A stretch of 64,000 nucleotides of DNA. It comes from Eutreptiella sp. 'Long Island Sound 2002'. Lineage: Eukaryota; Euglenozoa; Euglenophyceae; Eutreptiales; Eutreptiaceae. Position numbers and translations under genes: made by a program. The notes below the pieces were generated by a model, which ran no database searches, was not told where the DNA came from, and was given only the letters and a program-made list of their open reading frames with translations. Numbering within the stretch: position 1 is the first letter of the stretch; each line of letters opens with the position of its first letter. The stretch lies in NCBI GenBank assembly GCA_964036045.1, contig OZ038384.1, positions 28,873,771 to 28,937,770 on the forward strand, written 5' to 3'. This document shows, piece after piece, positions 32,811 through 43,692 of the stretch.

Positions 32811-33215
32811 CCCCCAGAAGCCCCCGCCCACCTCGCCTGGTGGTCTGCCCCTGCCCTGCGGGGGCTCCGCCGCTGGGTGAAATGGGCCGGGGGAGTGGGA
32901 AGGCGAGAAGGGGTAAACATCGTGCACACGTTTGCGGAGATCCGCACCCGCACCCCCGCCAACCGCAACGCGGCCGCCCTGGAGGCCGCCATGCGGCAGG
33001 CGGCATGGGAAGCTCTCCTCCGGGACGTGGTCCAGGGCCTCCACCCCCCCTACACCCCCCAACCTTCCGCCGGTGGCTCCAGACCGCCCACCCCCAGGCA
33101 TGGGCCATCGGCGCGCCACAGGCCCCCCCCTCCCACCCCACCACCACCACACCGGGAAGGGAAAGGGCAAAGGGAGGGCCCGCGGCAAGAGAACGAGGGG
33201 AGGCCCAAGGTAGCA
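32811..33215 (+). CDS. LINE B copy of the conserved C-terminal helical module
   Basis: The frame (part of 32313-33329) reads HLAWWSAPALRGLRRWVKWA, EGVNIVHTFAEIRTRTPAN and AAWEALLRDVVQGLHPPY, then a frameshifted basic tail with KGKGQREGPRQE-like sequence. Most differences from LINE A (18465-18790) are conservative or synonymous-looking. The module is about 90 residues, helical, Trp- and Arg-rich. I do not recognise it. Confidence 0.5.
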
Positions 33216-35673
33216 GGCAGGCGCCCACAGGGACAGGACACCGGGGGCAACACAGCACGGGGCAAGAAAAAGGAAGGGCGATGGGCCGTGGCACAGAGGG
33301 AGAGGGCGCAACGGCGGGCACCAGGGTGAACACACAGGAAGGGCACGCCACAACGGAAGGACCAGCCCCGCCCCAACCCGAGCCGGCACCGCGCGACCCC
33401 CCGAGGCACACGCCCGCCATGCCGCGCCGCCACACCACGGACCAGAAGCCGCACAAATCGCACCAGTTCGCACCCACCGACCACCGGACCCCGCACAGGG
33501 GAAGGAGGGCACACCCACATGGGGAGAAGAGGCTACACCCACCGAGGGAGCCTCCGAAAACACCACCGCGCAGCCCACCACCACACCCTCACCACCAGTC
33601 GACAACCCCGGCCACAACAAGGGCCACCACACAGGCTACGGCACAGGCACCAGAGGAGGAAGAGGACACGGCCGCGACACCCAGGACGGGGGACGGCAAG
33701 GAGGCAGAGCGACAGGAACGAAGGAGACTCAACACAGCGGAGGGGGCAACGACACCCCACCCCACAGCGCCTGACACACCCCTAAGGGCAAGGAAGCCCA
33801 GAGGACACGGAACCAAGGCACAGGCCTGCAGGGAGGGCAACCCCTGCGGACAACCACCTAACCCACCGGGACGAACAGCCCATCCAGACCCCCGCAACAC
33901 GGATCCAACAAGCCACACAACACCTAACCGCGCCGACAAGCCACCAGCCAGCCACATAACCTCGGCCCGCGTCCGGCACCAGGAAGAGGGCCAGTCCAAC
34001 CAGCGCCGACATCACCCCACACCGGAACGGCAGTGAAAAGGGCCCACCACACACCACGGCGCAGCGAAACATGGCATAACACGAGACATCCGGCAGACCG
34101 CACAGCAACGCACCGCCGTGCAATGCACCACGACAAGGCACCCTACGACACGACACAGCACAACACGACACGACACGGCGCGGCACGGCACAGCACGGCG
34201 CAGCCAGCCACGCAGCGACAAGACACACCACGGCACGACACGGCACAGCAGGGCACGACAGAGCAGAGGGCACCGCAACACAGCACAGACCGGCACGGCG
34301 CAGCACGGCAAAGCACAGCACAACACAGCACGGCGCACCAGAGCACACCACGTCACCAAAGCAAGGGACACTAACTGTGGGTCTAACCCGAGCAAGCCGC
34401 AGCACCAGCCCGCCGCGCACAGGCTACGGGCCGCCGCACGCCCGGCAGCGACGGCGATGGCCCACCCGCAAAAGCTGCCACCAGATAGTTAAAACCAGGC
34501 AGGGACACAGGAAACGCCTCCCCATCAACCCCAGGCCTCACAAAACCGCCTGGCGCAACAGCCCAGCCGGCAGAGCCAGAATCTAACCCGACAGGATAGG
34601 CCAGCAGGCCAAGCGTGTACATAACCCACCCAACCCAAACGAAAGGGGAAGGGGGGACTGAGACGGAGAGGTTCAAGACCGGGACAGGCAACGGCGGGCA
34701 CCACAAAGCCACGACAGGACAGGGCTGAGAACCGGACCCCCCCCCCCCTCAGCCCGAAGAAAAAAGGAAGGGGGGGGACAAGACCCCGCAACGGCAACTC
34801 CCGCGCAGCCCCACGCCACAGGCAGCCTCAGCAGAGGGTGGCGGGAAAGGGACGGGGCGCACGCAAGAGACCACACACCCCAACACCCAAACCAGAAAAG
34901 GCGGAGTGCAGGAAACCCCGAAGCCACACACACACACCACCAACAACAGCCAGGAAAAGCGCAGCGCGACCAGAACCCGTAACCAGGCACCCACACCCCA
35001 GACCCCAGCCAGGAGTGGCGGGGTTACCGCCGAACCCAAACCCAAACGTGCGCACCACGAACCCCAGCCAGAAATCGCGGGGCAAAGCCGAAAACTGAGC
35101 CCAAGCACACACACCCTAGACCCCGGCCAGAAATGATGGAGTCACCGTGGAACCAAGACCCAAACACAAACACCAGACAACAATAGGAAACCCGGTGTCC
35201 ATAGCCCGAGCACTTAGGCAGCCCGTGCCATGCAGGTGACCCGGCCAAACTAGATCCAGAGATCGGGGGTAAGGCTGCATCCTAAGGCCTGCGCTGCTTT
35301 GGGACTCGAGGCGGAGCGTGCGACACCCAAGCACCTCGGGACCACAGTACCAAGACTGTGCATGCATGCCTTGGGAACGGGATACGCCAGGAGATCTGGT
35401 GAACCCTTAGGGTTTGGCAAAAGCTAGAGGACGTGCGCAAGCACTCGGGCACACCCTCCCAGCGAGACAAGTTGGTGACGCTGACGGCGATCAGCCCTAC
35501 TGGTGTTGCCCGGGGCCGCTTTGTTGGGGGCCACTAGTCAGGTCTAGCGGGATGTAAGTCGCCTCCCCTCTTCAAGCGCGGAGCCTCTTCCTGTTCGTCA
35601 CAGCGGCAACGCCAGCGGGAACCATGGGGCGCTTATCCACAACCGAGTGCACCTACCTACCTACCTACCTACT
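33216..35673 (+). other. LINE B 3' region
   Basis: GC-rich and non-coding. 34110-34370 is a long run of cacgacac/cggcacag-like words. 34540-35673 follows LINE A closely and ends in ACCT repeats. Unlike LINE A, the junction region (33850-34110) reads straight through without the PFP fragment, which shows the ancestral state. Confidence 0.65.
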
Positions 35674-36410
35674 ATCTCATACATGTCGGGTCTCTGGTCG
35701 CCATTCCTAGTGCTGAGCAGCGGCACTCCTGTCAGCAGTGCCGTGGCATGCCATCTGACTCTTTACTGTGGGGGGAGGGGGGGGGTGTTCCTGTCAGCAC
35801 AGGTTGTATGTTGTCGTAAGTGCAAAACAATTGAGCTGTGAAGTCCCCTGTTGGTGTGTAATTAAAGCTTCCGTGGTGGCTGATCACCATGCTGTGCACA
35901 CAGTCTGCTGTCATGAGTTCTGGCCTGGCTCCCTTGTGTCTGAGGATCCTGGAGGGGAATTCTGCCCTCCCTTGACACCAAGGGGAAACCCAAGCGCTGC
36001 TTGCCGTGACCCTGGGCTTGTGTCTGCTAATGACGTTACTCACCCCTTTATGGGTTTCTCCGGCACAAAAAAATGGAACGGCCTCTGCAGCCACATTCCC
36101 ATTTCCCAGCCCAGGGGTTGATGCTTGTACAATCCCAGGGATGTTTTGGCAATCCCCTGCCCGATCTGGTCCGCATCAAAAAAAACCGTGGCGGGGGCCT
36201 GCCCAATGAAAGGGGACTTCCCACCCTCCTCTGTGGGGATTCTGTCGAGCATGTGTATGTGTCCTAACCCTTCCTGCTGGCTCAGGCGCCGTGGCAAGCC
36301 ATCTGACCTTCCTGAGCAGGCAAGAATGATATAACCGCGTGGTTTCGTGGCATGCCATCTGGCTCTCCACTCGGTGTATGTTCACATTGTAGAATACGCA
36401 AAGAAAGAGA
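35674..36410. other. Non-coding flank with diverged short direct repeats
   Basis: Balanced base composition. The phrase cgtggcatgccatctg occurs near 35741 and 36346, with a variant near 36289. Related stretches around 35795 and 36420 share gtcagcaca...gtaagt...gagctg. This may be the remains of an LTR or another repeat. No coding signal. Confidence 0.35.
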
Positions 36411-36419
36411 AAGAAACTG

Positions 36420-37426
36420 TCAGCACAAGCTGACGTAGTAGTGTAAGTCGGAATAAATGAGCTGCACAAAGGATGTAGCATTACCAACGTTCAGTTCCTT
36501 AGGAACTCCTTTCTTGTAGTCTTCGTCGCTATCCCTCTGCCTTGGTTGGGCGCAGTCCTCGATCCTTTCGCCCTCTAGATACTGGTTGATTGTCCACAGC
36601 GGCCGCGTCACGAACTCCCATGCGTTCAACCCGCTCCACACTTGTACTTGCCTGCCAGGGGTGTCGCGCTTTGTGTTCATGGCCTGGACAGGGGCTTCAT
36701 ATCACCTCCTTGAACAGGGACTTCTGCGTTGTTGGCCTGTCACATTCTTGGTGTTTACCGGCGCTCCGCTGCGGTTCCTTCGTTTTTCTTTCTTTCTCCT
36801 TCTCCGATGCCTCGAGTTGTCGCTGTTTGAATTCAAACTGACGAAATAAATGTGCTGCAACGTGCGGCTTGTTTTTCCCCAGCCACTCATACTACTCTCG
36901 TTGGCGATCCTCTTTGCTCTGCAATTGCTCCAGCATCGCCAGTTTCCTTGTCCACTGCTGACTCCTTATCTTCGGGAATGATCAATGCCACTCGTGTCAC
37001 GATGCACCTCAGCACACCTCCATGCACGAACGCAATGTCACCGTGATACTTCATGCGCTGCCTGCAGTCATATTGGTAGCACGCTTGTGTGCGTGGATTA
37101 TCGTTAAAGGATTTGTTGCGCTCTTCTAACATTCGCTGGCGCCTGTCAGCGATGGCCATGAACTCTTGTCGTGCTGCTGTTGCAGGTTGTCCATTAACGG
37201 TGCGCACTTGCGCCTGCGTTTTTCTCGCAATCAGCATCTCCACCATGGCCTCCTGTAGGCTGTCTTCAACGTCCACATACTTCAGTGGCTCTGTCTTCCC
37301 CTTTTGGGCTGTCACTGCAAAATGCTCCTTCGGCGCATCCTGCTGGATGCTCTCTACTATGCCATGATCATTCATTCCCCGTCCGCTCGCGTCCTTTTCG
37401 AAGCTAAATGAATGTAAATATACCAT
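36420..37426 (-). pseudogene. Unrecognised protein, probably frameshifted
   Basis: Reading right to left, 36887-37426 encodes 179 residues of normal complexity (FAVTAQKGKTEPLKYVDVED, RRQRMLEERNKSFNDNP, ACYQYDCRQRMKYHGDIAFV). In the next frame, after about 36990, the sequence continues as a charged coiled-coil-like stretch (LFRQFEFKQRQLEASEKEKE) down to about 36700. A third piece (WSGLNAWEFVTRPLWTINQY, to 36420) follows in the first frame. Composition and codon use differ from all the retroelements around it. It could be a host gene remnant, a transposase or an unknown element protein. I do not recognise it, and I see no clear start, promoter or splice sites. Confidence 0.4.
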
Positions 37427-39064
37427 TGGGGTATATTTGGTTTCTTTTTTTTCTTCCGCTGAACTCTCTCAGTTTGTCAAATCCATCTTTCCGAAAATTC
37501 CTTCATCCTTCGAACCTCCTTTCGGAGTTTCGCACAACGCGAGCACGATGAACATCATTCATCATTATAAAAAATGCACAGAGTGCTCATTCAGCATGCG
37601 TGCACAAGAAAATACTGCAGGGCCTGCCAACAACAACCGAAACTATGCATGCCCAAAAAATGCATGACACTCTGCAATGTTCTATAATAAAAATGTAATC
37701 TTTCAGGCGTGTCCTGCATGCGATATTATCCTCCGAAACTGCAACGCAATCTCTGTGCTGTGTGCGTGCGCATGCTTCCTGTCGGAGTGCGCGTGCGCTG
37801 TCTGATTGCGCTTCTGTTTCCTGTCTCTGACCCTTTTACCCCACTGGATACTGTGTTGAAGGGGGAGCTGTCAAATAGGTATGTGGGTCTGATGCCCAGG
37901 GTATTGCAGGGACCCTATGTGACAAACATGGCAGGAGAGGTCAGAATTGAGATGCTGGGCAGGAGGAAGGTTACTTGAGTCCCTGTACCCAATCGCACTC
38001 TGACCCCCAAAACCATTTTTAGGGTTGGTGACACCCAAATCTGGGTGCAGAAACGGCGAAAATTCGCAAAGTTGGGGTAATTCCCATGGGCGGCTCGGGC
38101 AGCCAAAACTGAAGCCATGGCTCATGGCAGAGGAGCTGAGGCCTAAGACTCATATCTAACTGCAAGACTTGAAATTAGATCCAGGATCCACATGGGCATA
38201 CAGATATGGGGCGGCCAATTGACCACATCGGGGGCTGAAATTGGGGTCCCAAAAAGGGTGATTTGGTAAACCCAAAAATAAGCCAAAAATGAAAGTATCA
38301 CCAAGTGCATATCTCCATGGTGGCGTGGAGACGGGACTCAGCGTTCGGCGTGGGACCCAATGCGAGTCTGATCCAGGCCCACACGTACCTGGGTTCCCGG
38401 AGATTCTCATAGGACCAAGCATGGTGTTGGCCTGAATTTGGCCCAGAAGTGCCAGAACGGCAAAATTGACCATACTCACTTCAAGCTAGCCCCCCGTGAG
38501 GGTGGGCTTCGGTCCACGCATGTGCTCTGTGAGTCACCGGGACCAATATGCATAAGCAACATACCATGTACGGTCCATTGGTCACTGCTTCCGGCGTGCA
38601 CGGAGGGGCTGAACATGGTGCACGTCAGGGCAAAAATATCGAAAATGGCAGAAATTGGCCGAAAATGCGCACACTCATGGTGGGGGCAAATGGGGTACAT
38701 GTCTGACTTGGACCGGGGCATGCCCCAGAATTGGCATCAAGTCCTATGTGTCCAACATACTTTTTGGGCGTCCACCAAGCCCCCCACAGATTTGGAAATG
38801 GCAGGGCCGCCAAGTGAGCCCATGATTTGGAGTTGGCCGGAATTGCCCACAAGATGGCCTTGGTGTGCCAGGCCCAAGAGGAGTGATTGGCTGGGTCCAA
38901 GATGTGTTGGGTACCAAACCATGTCCTCCAAAAACATACTTGGGCCATGATGTTAATTGAGCACAACGTTGAGATACAAGGTCGCCACTTGACATCATGA
39001 TCGCCCAAAAATGGTAAAAAATGATGAAAAAACACGGAAAATGGACTTGAAATCCCCGCAAATG
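37427..39064. other. Non-coding region, no recognised feature
   Basis: 37430-37700 is AT-rich. 37850-39064 has a run of sequence with words like caaaaatgg...gaaaattgg repeated irregularly and short meaningless frames on both strands. It contains no domain, RNA gene or clear repeat boundary until the 522-bp repeat begins at 39065. Confidence 0.4.
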
Positions 39065-39586
39065 TATTATAATATCTCCGGCTGGAATTGAGTAGCCGGC
39101 AATTTTCTTCACACACTATGTCCCAGCACCATGGAACTTTGATTCCACGCTTGGGCTCCACTTGGGGTGCCATGGAAGGTTACTTGCGCTGCTCCCCAGG
39201 TGGGCACGTGGAAAAATGGAAAAATGCAAGTAATACATCTTGCTTGCACTGCATCGCCTCGGGTGCCCTCTCCACGGGCCTTTGGGGGGGGGTTAGACTT
39301 TGGAGTGTTGATTTGGGTTAGGAAGGAGGGCTCGCTAAATCTGGGGTGCATTGGCGGGTTTTTCTTGAACTGGTACATCCGCCAAATGGGCACACAATAA
39401 GACCGATATTTGACCAACAACCCTACCCAAGCCTTATATACCGAGCCTAGTGGCCTAGGACCAAAGTATGCCTACATTCTTATGTAACTTTGACCCTTGA
39501 ACACACATTCCAGTGCCTAGGTTGGAAATTGACCTTGTTTGGGAAAGACGATTTTTGGCATGCAAGCACAAAATGTGGCCAAGTGG
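39065..39586 (+). repeat. Left copy of about 522-bp direct repeat flanking LINE C
   Basis: From tattataatatctccgg to tgtggccaagtgg it matches 56408-56930 with an estimated 7-8% difference. It ends exactly where the CAAACCT-type tail of LINE C begins (39587, minus strand). The partner begins exactly at the other end of LINE C. The simplest reading is a very long target-site duplication. Confidence 0.78.
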
Positions 39587-40539
39587 TTTGAGGTTTGAGG
39601 TTTGATTTTGCGGGTACTAGACGCCTTTCGGCCCCGGGGGGCCACCTGGTCGGTTCAGGTAATATCCTCCCTCCCGGGACCTAGTAGGGGGCCCTTCATG
39701 ACACATCCCCTGCCTGGTGGCGGAGTCCCCCGGGTTCACAGGGCTCGGAGCCCCGTCCCTCCCCGGCTTCCCCATTTCGCCACTCCCCGGTCAGTGCATC
39801 GCTTAGCAGCCGTAGCTGCAGGCGCTTACGCACCGCGTCGCCCCCCTGATGTCTGGTCGCCCGGGGCGCCGGCGCCGCCGGGCCTGTGCTACTGGCTTGT
39901 CGCCAGGGGGACCCCCGTTGGCTGGCGCGGAGGCTGCCTACCATTGGGGCTGGTGCGTGGCGCGATGCCCCACTACTGCCTTGGCGGGTGCAGTGCCCTG
40001 GTCCTGTGTGCGCGGCACTCGCGGCCGGCTCGGGGGGGTTGGGCCGGTGCTTGGTGTCGTGTCTTCCCCCTCTCCCCCTCCCCGCCCCGCGTGTCCCGCG
40101 TTGTGTGTGGCGGGCCGTCCCGTCCGGGTGTCCCTTGCCCTCGCTCGCTGGTACGCCATTCCATGCGGTCTGTGCGTTCCGCGGGCTCGGTCCGGTTGCC
40201 CTTCTGGTATTCCCCGCGTGACCTTTGTGTGTGTGTGCGCTCGCGCTCCCGCGGCGTCCGCGCTCCCCCCCCCCTCCCCCGGCTGGTGTGGCGCGCGCAC
40301 TCCGCGCGGTCCCGGTGCTGGGCGCTGGTAGGGCCGTTTCAGTCTGTTCGTGTCCCTCCGCGCTTCCTGCCCCGGCCCCGTGCTCCGTTTTGTTTGTTTT
40401 TTTCCTTTTTTGCGGGGGGAGGCAGCCCGGTCCCGTTTCCCCCCTACCTGGCTTGGGGCTGTGTGCCCCGCGTGGGGTGGGCCTGCGCGTCTGGGGCGTT
40501 TCCGCGCCCGGGGGTCGGGTGGGTTGGGGGGGGGGGGCG

Positions 40540-41700
40540 GGCTGTGTGCCGTTCCCCCGGTCTGTGCGGCCGGGGGGCCAGTGGGGCTGGGGGTCGCCTT
40601 GCCTCGGTCCGTCCCTCTGCCTTTCCTGGGCAGGCAACAAAGCGGGTGTTCTGGACGTCGCTCGGGCCATGGAGGGCGTAGCCCCCATACCGTTCCGTTT
40701 CGTGCTCACTTGCTGTCTTCGGGCGCGGTCCGTTTGACGCCCTGGTGTGCTGGCGCGGATTCCTCTGCCCGTCGTGGTCTCTGCGGTGTTGGGTGGCTGG
40801 GGCGTGGGGGCAGGCCCTGCTCCGGCCCCCCTCCCGGGCGCCGCGGTCCTGCCGGGGGGAGGGGAGATCACTGCCACTGCCTCAGGGGGGGTGGGGGCCG
40901 GCGTAACCGTGGCTTGCGGGTCATTGGGGAGTTGGGGGGATTGGGGGGGATCGAGCCGTGGCTCCCCTCCTCCCTCTCTGGGGGGGGCGGCCTGCGGCCC
41001 TCTGCTCAGCCCCCCTCTCGTCGTAGGCGCATCCCCCCGGTGTATGCGTTCGGCCGGGGTCGTGGGGCAGCCCCGGGAGCCGGGTGCGGCCTGCTGGCAG
41101 GGGGGGGGGGGGGTAGGGGCGGTCCGTGAGCCGCCCCTCCAGGGGGCTGGCCAGGGGGCCGGGGGGCCCGGGGGTCGTGTTGTATCGGTCCGTCCCTCTG
41201 CCCTCCCTGGGCGGGCAACATTGCGGGCGTCATCGGGGACGCTCGGGTCATGGCCCCATACTGCTCCGGTTCGTTGTGGTGCGCCGCCCCCGGGCGTGGC
41301 CCGTGTGCTGATCTTGCGCGCTGGTGCGAGTTCATCCGCCTGCCGGGACTCCCGCAGGTGCGGGCAGTGGGGGCTGCCGGGGCACGCGGCGTGCAGGTCC
41401 AGCTGCGTCCCCCTCCCGGGCGTCACGGTCCTTTCTGAGGGAGGGGGGACGCCCCCTAGGCCGCGGGGGGGGGTAGAGGGTCGACGCCCCCGTGGCCTGT
41501 AGGCCGGCAGGGAGTGGGGGGGAGAGGGGAGGGGGGGCCGCGCCGCTTTTCCCTTCTCCTCCGCCCTGGGGGGCGGCCCGTGGCCCCCGGCCCTGTCCCC
41601 CTTCCTCTCCGGCGCACCCCCCCTGGGTATACACGGGCCGCCGGGCGGTCGTGGGCGCCGGGCGCGGTCCGGTCGGCCGCCGGTTAGTCAGTGCGGCGGG
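40540..41700 (-). repeat. About 584-bp tandem repeat inside LINE C
   Basis: The phrase ctcccgggcg...cggtcct is found at 40831 and 41415. The stretch with tctgcc.t.cctgggc.ggcaac is found near 40617 and 41201. The offset is about 584 bp in both. The two units are diverged. The first unit is also the part copied in the truncated insertion at 5722-6933. Confidence 0.6.
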
Positions 41701-42894
41701 AGGGGGGGGGGAGGAGGTGTCCTTGCTATGGCCTGCTCCCCCGCCTTCCCCAGGCGGGCATCAAGGTGGGCCGCCTCGTCTGCGTATTCCCGGGCGCCAC
41801 CGTGCGGTTGCGGCCCACGGCGCCGGCGCAGAGCCGCCGGCCGGCAGTGGGTGATGCGGGAGTGAGCGAACGGCCGACCGGGGGCTGCGGCGTCTCCCCC
41901 CGGGGTGCAGCGGCCCCTCTGGGGGGGTTGGGGGGCCGCCGTCTCTCTGGTCGGCCTCCGCCCGCCCACGGGCTGGGGGGGGGGGAGAGGGGGGGCGGGA
42001 GAGGGTTAGGGGGGGGTTCCCTGCTGTCCCCCCCCCGGCCCCCTGGCGCCGCCCCCCGACGGCCGCGGGGGGGCAGCCTGGTGATTCCGGTCCCGGGAGG
42101 CCAGCCGCTGACCGGGGGCGGCGTACTCTTCCCTCGCCCCCACTCAGCCCTTTGGTGCCGGGCCCTCGCGCAGGCCCTCGCCCGGGTCCCCAGCTCTCCC
42201 CGCTGTCGCCGCGCGGAGCCGGCTGGCTGGGGGGGGGGCCGGAAGGGCCGGTGTGTGTTGGGGGCGGTGGTCCGGGTCAGTGGTCAGCAGTTAGCGGGCT
42301 GCGGGGCAGTGCACCTCCTCTCGCGCTCGGTGCCCCCTTCCTCCCTCCCACTGGAGGTGGCGCGCGCCCCTCTGCCGCACTGTACGGTTGGGGGGGGTGT
42401 GGGTCAGGGGGCCCGGCTCCGCTGGGGGGACCGTCCTGCGGCACTGTTCCCTGTCCCCCCCACGCGCCCATCGCCTGGGCCAATGGGGCGCGGCCGTCAC
42501 CGCCGTCGTCGCTCTTGCGGGGGCTGGGGCTGCGGCGGTGGCGGGTTCCGCCGGCGGTAGCGCCAGTGCGTCCGGGCGTTGCGCAAAGCCCCGGGAGGCC
42601 AGTTGTTGGCATCCGCATCCGTGATGCGGAGCACCGCCCCCCTCTCCAGGAAAGCTGGCTACATCGGCTCCTTGTCGGGCCACGCCACCCGAATCATCGT
42701 CCGGAGGATCCTCTCGTGGTCCTTCGTGGCCGCCCAACCCCCCGGGGGCACCTCCCGATTCCCCCCGTCCCTCCGGAGGAGCACGGCATCGAAGGGCCGG
42801 TTTCTCATCCCCCTCGCCGGCCCCCCTGCGGCCCCTGCGCCCGCGGCGCCGGCGCCGCGTCCCGCCCCCCCGCCGCCGAGTCTGCGGCCATCCG
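41430..42894 (-). pseudogene. LINE C coding remnant with one non-repetitive patch
   Basis: Most of this GC-rich block has only low-complexity frames. The patch at about 42550-42810 reads sensibly on the minus strand: RNRPFDAVLLRRDGG, WAATKDHERILRTMIRVAWP, a stop, then ERGAVLRITDADANNWPPG. It lies directly downstream of the 54922-56407 ORF in the restored order. Unrecognised. Confidence 0.35.
42890..42894 (+). repeat. Target-site duplication ATCCG, left
   Basis: ATCCG directly left of LTR C and again at 54922-54926 directly right of LTR D. A 5-bp duplication is normal for Ty3/gypsy integration. Confidence 0.85.
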
Positions 42895-43684
42895 AGAAAG
42901 TTTTATAGTGATTTCAACACTGTGTTTTTGTTTAGCCTCCCCTGCTGCTTGCTGCTGGTGTAGGGTTCCTGCTGCTTGTTTTTGATGAGGAAAACCTGTT
43001 ATTGTTTGAAATACAACCAATACAGGATAAACCAAGCCAGAGAATGGCAGGTAGAAGATAAACAGGATCAAAGCATGAAGGGCTGCAGTCACAAATTAGA
43101 TAAAGACAACTATCAACAATAGACCACAGCAATTAGCATACATTGCAACTCAGGATGAAATATTTCACATGTTTGAGAAAAACTGATTGGAAAACTGCCC
43201 CAAGGGCTCACTCTCATCCACAGTGCCATCTTGAGATGTGCACTCTTTGTTTTTGGGTCCCATAGGTGCTGAGATGGCATGGCTTGTGGCGCTGAGGTCA
43301 CTGCCATGTCACATGGGATAATCCTACTCAGCTAGGCTCACTGGGTGTTGAACCCAGGACATCTCAAAAAGAGGTGCCCCAGCCATCTAGGGTGCACACC
43401 ACTAAGACAGCTAAGAGTTCATGAGAAAACATAGATAAGTTCATAGGCTCTGCCTTCAGTATATCAGTGCCTCAGTAACCCTGGAAAAGATGTTTTAGTG
43501 CCTATAGCTTGGGGATAAAGGGGTCCACACAACATCCTGATTTAGTGTTTGGTTCCATAGGTCAAAATGTGCTATCCCCCATTTTGGCTGGGCCAATACT
43601 AAGATAAAAATGCACGAGTGCCTAGTGCACCTCTAATACAACCCAAGTATAACCTAAAGAATTGGGAAAGGACTTTTTCTTATT
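42895..43684 (-). repeat. LTR C, 3' LTR of copy 2
   Basis: 790 bp. The + strand begins agaaagttttatag and ends gactttttcttatt. The sense strand thus starts AATAAGAAAAAG and ends CTTTCT, not the usual TG...CA. No TATA-like box at the position where LTR A and B have one. Confidence 0.88.
43343..43413 (-). promoter_or_regulatory. tRNA-like box A/box B module in LTR C
   Basis: The sense strand reads agctgtcttagtggtgtgc (box A), a cctctttttgaga arm, and ctgggttcaacacccag, a perfect 5-bp T-arm stem with a 7-nt loop and a good box B (ggttcaacacc). Confidence 0.65.
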
Positions 43685-43692
43685 CCCCCCTT
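43685..43692 (-). promoter_or_regulatory. Polypurine tract of copy 2
   Basis: The sense strand AAGGGGGG directly precedes the 3' LTR. It is the expected primer for plus-strand DNA synthesis. Short but in the right place. Confidence 0.7.

Larger units (their letters stand above)
30508..35673 (+). mobile_element. LINE B: partial copy of the LINE A family, 5' part missing
   Basis: It matches LINE A from about 16.3 kb to the end: the Pro-rich linker, the Ala/Lys helix, the KRPVIDPPQTTT piece, the His-rich run, the Arg/Ser repeats, the C-terminal helical module, the 3' region and the (CTAC)n tail at 35650-35673. It lacks endonuclease, RT, RNase H and protease domains, and also the PFP fragment. 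Its left end coincides with the outer end of LTR B. Either it was 5'-truncated there, or the LTR element inserted into it and the remaining 5' part lies beyond the left edge of the window. Confidence 0.8.

Noticed and set aside
39065-39586. A host gene or SINE in the 522-bp repeat
   Set aside because: No long frame, no box A/B and no tail. Its ends match LINE C borders, which fits duplicated target DNA better.
39602-40681. Long plus-strand ORFs in LINE C
   Set aside because: The element's 3' tail shows the sense strand is minus, and the plus-strand frames are low-complexity Pro/Arg/Cys-rich without domains.
42895-43684. Solo LTR next to LINE C
   Set aside because: The same ATCCG flanks the far side of LTR D, and a polypurine tract lies at its inner border, so it is the 3' LTR of the complete copy 2.
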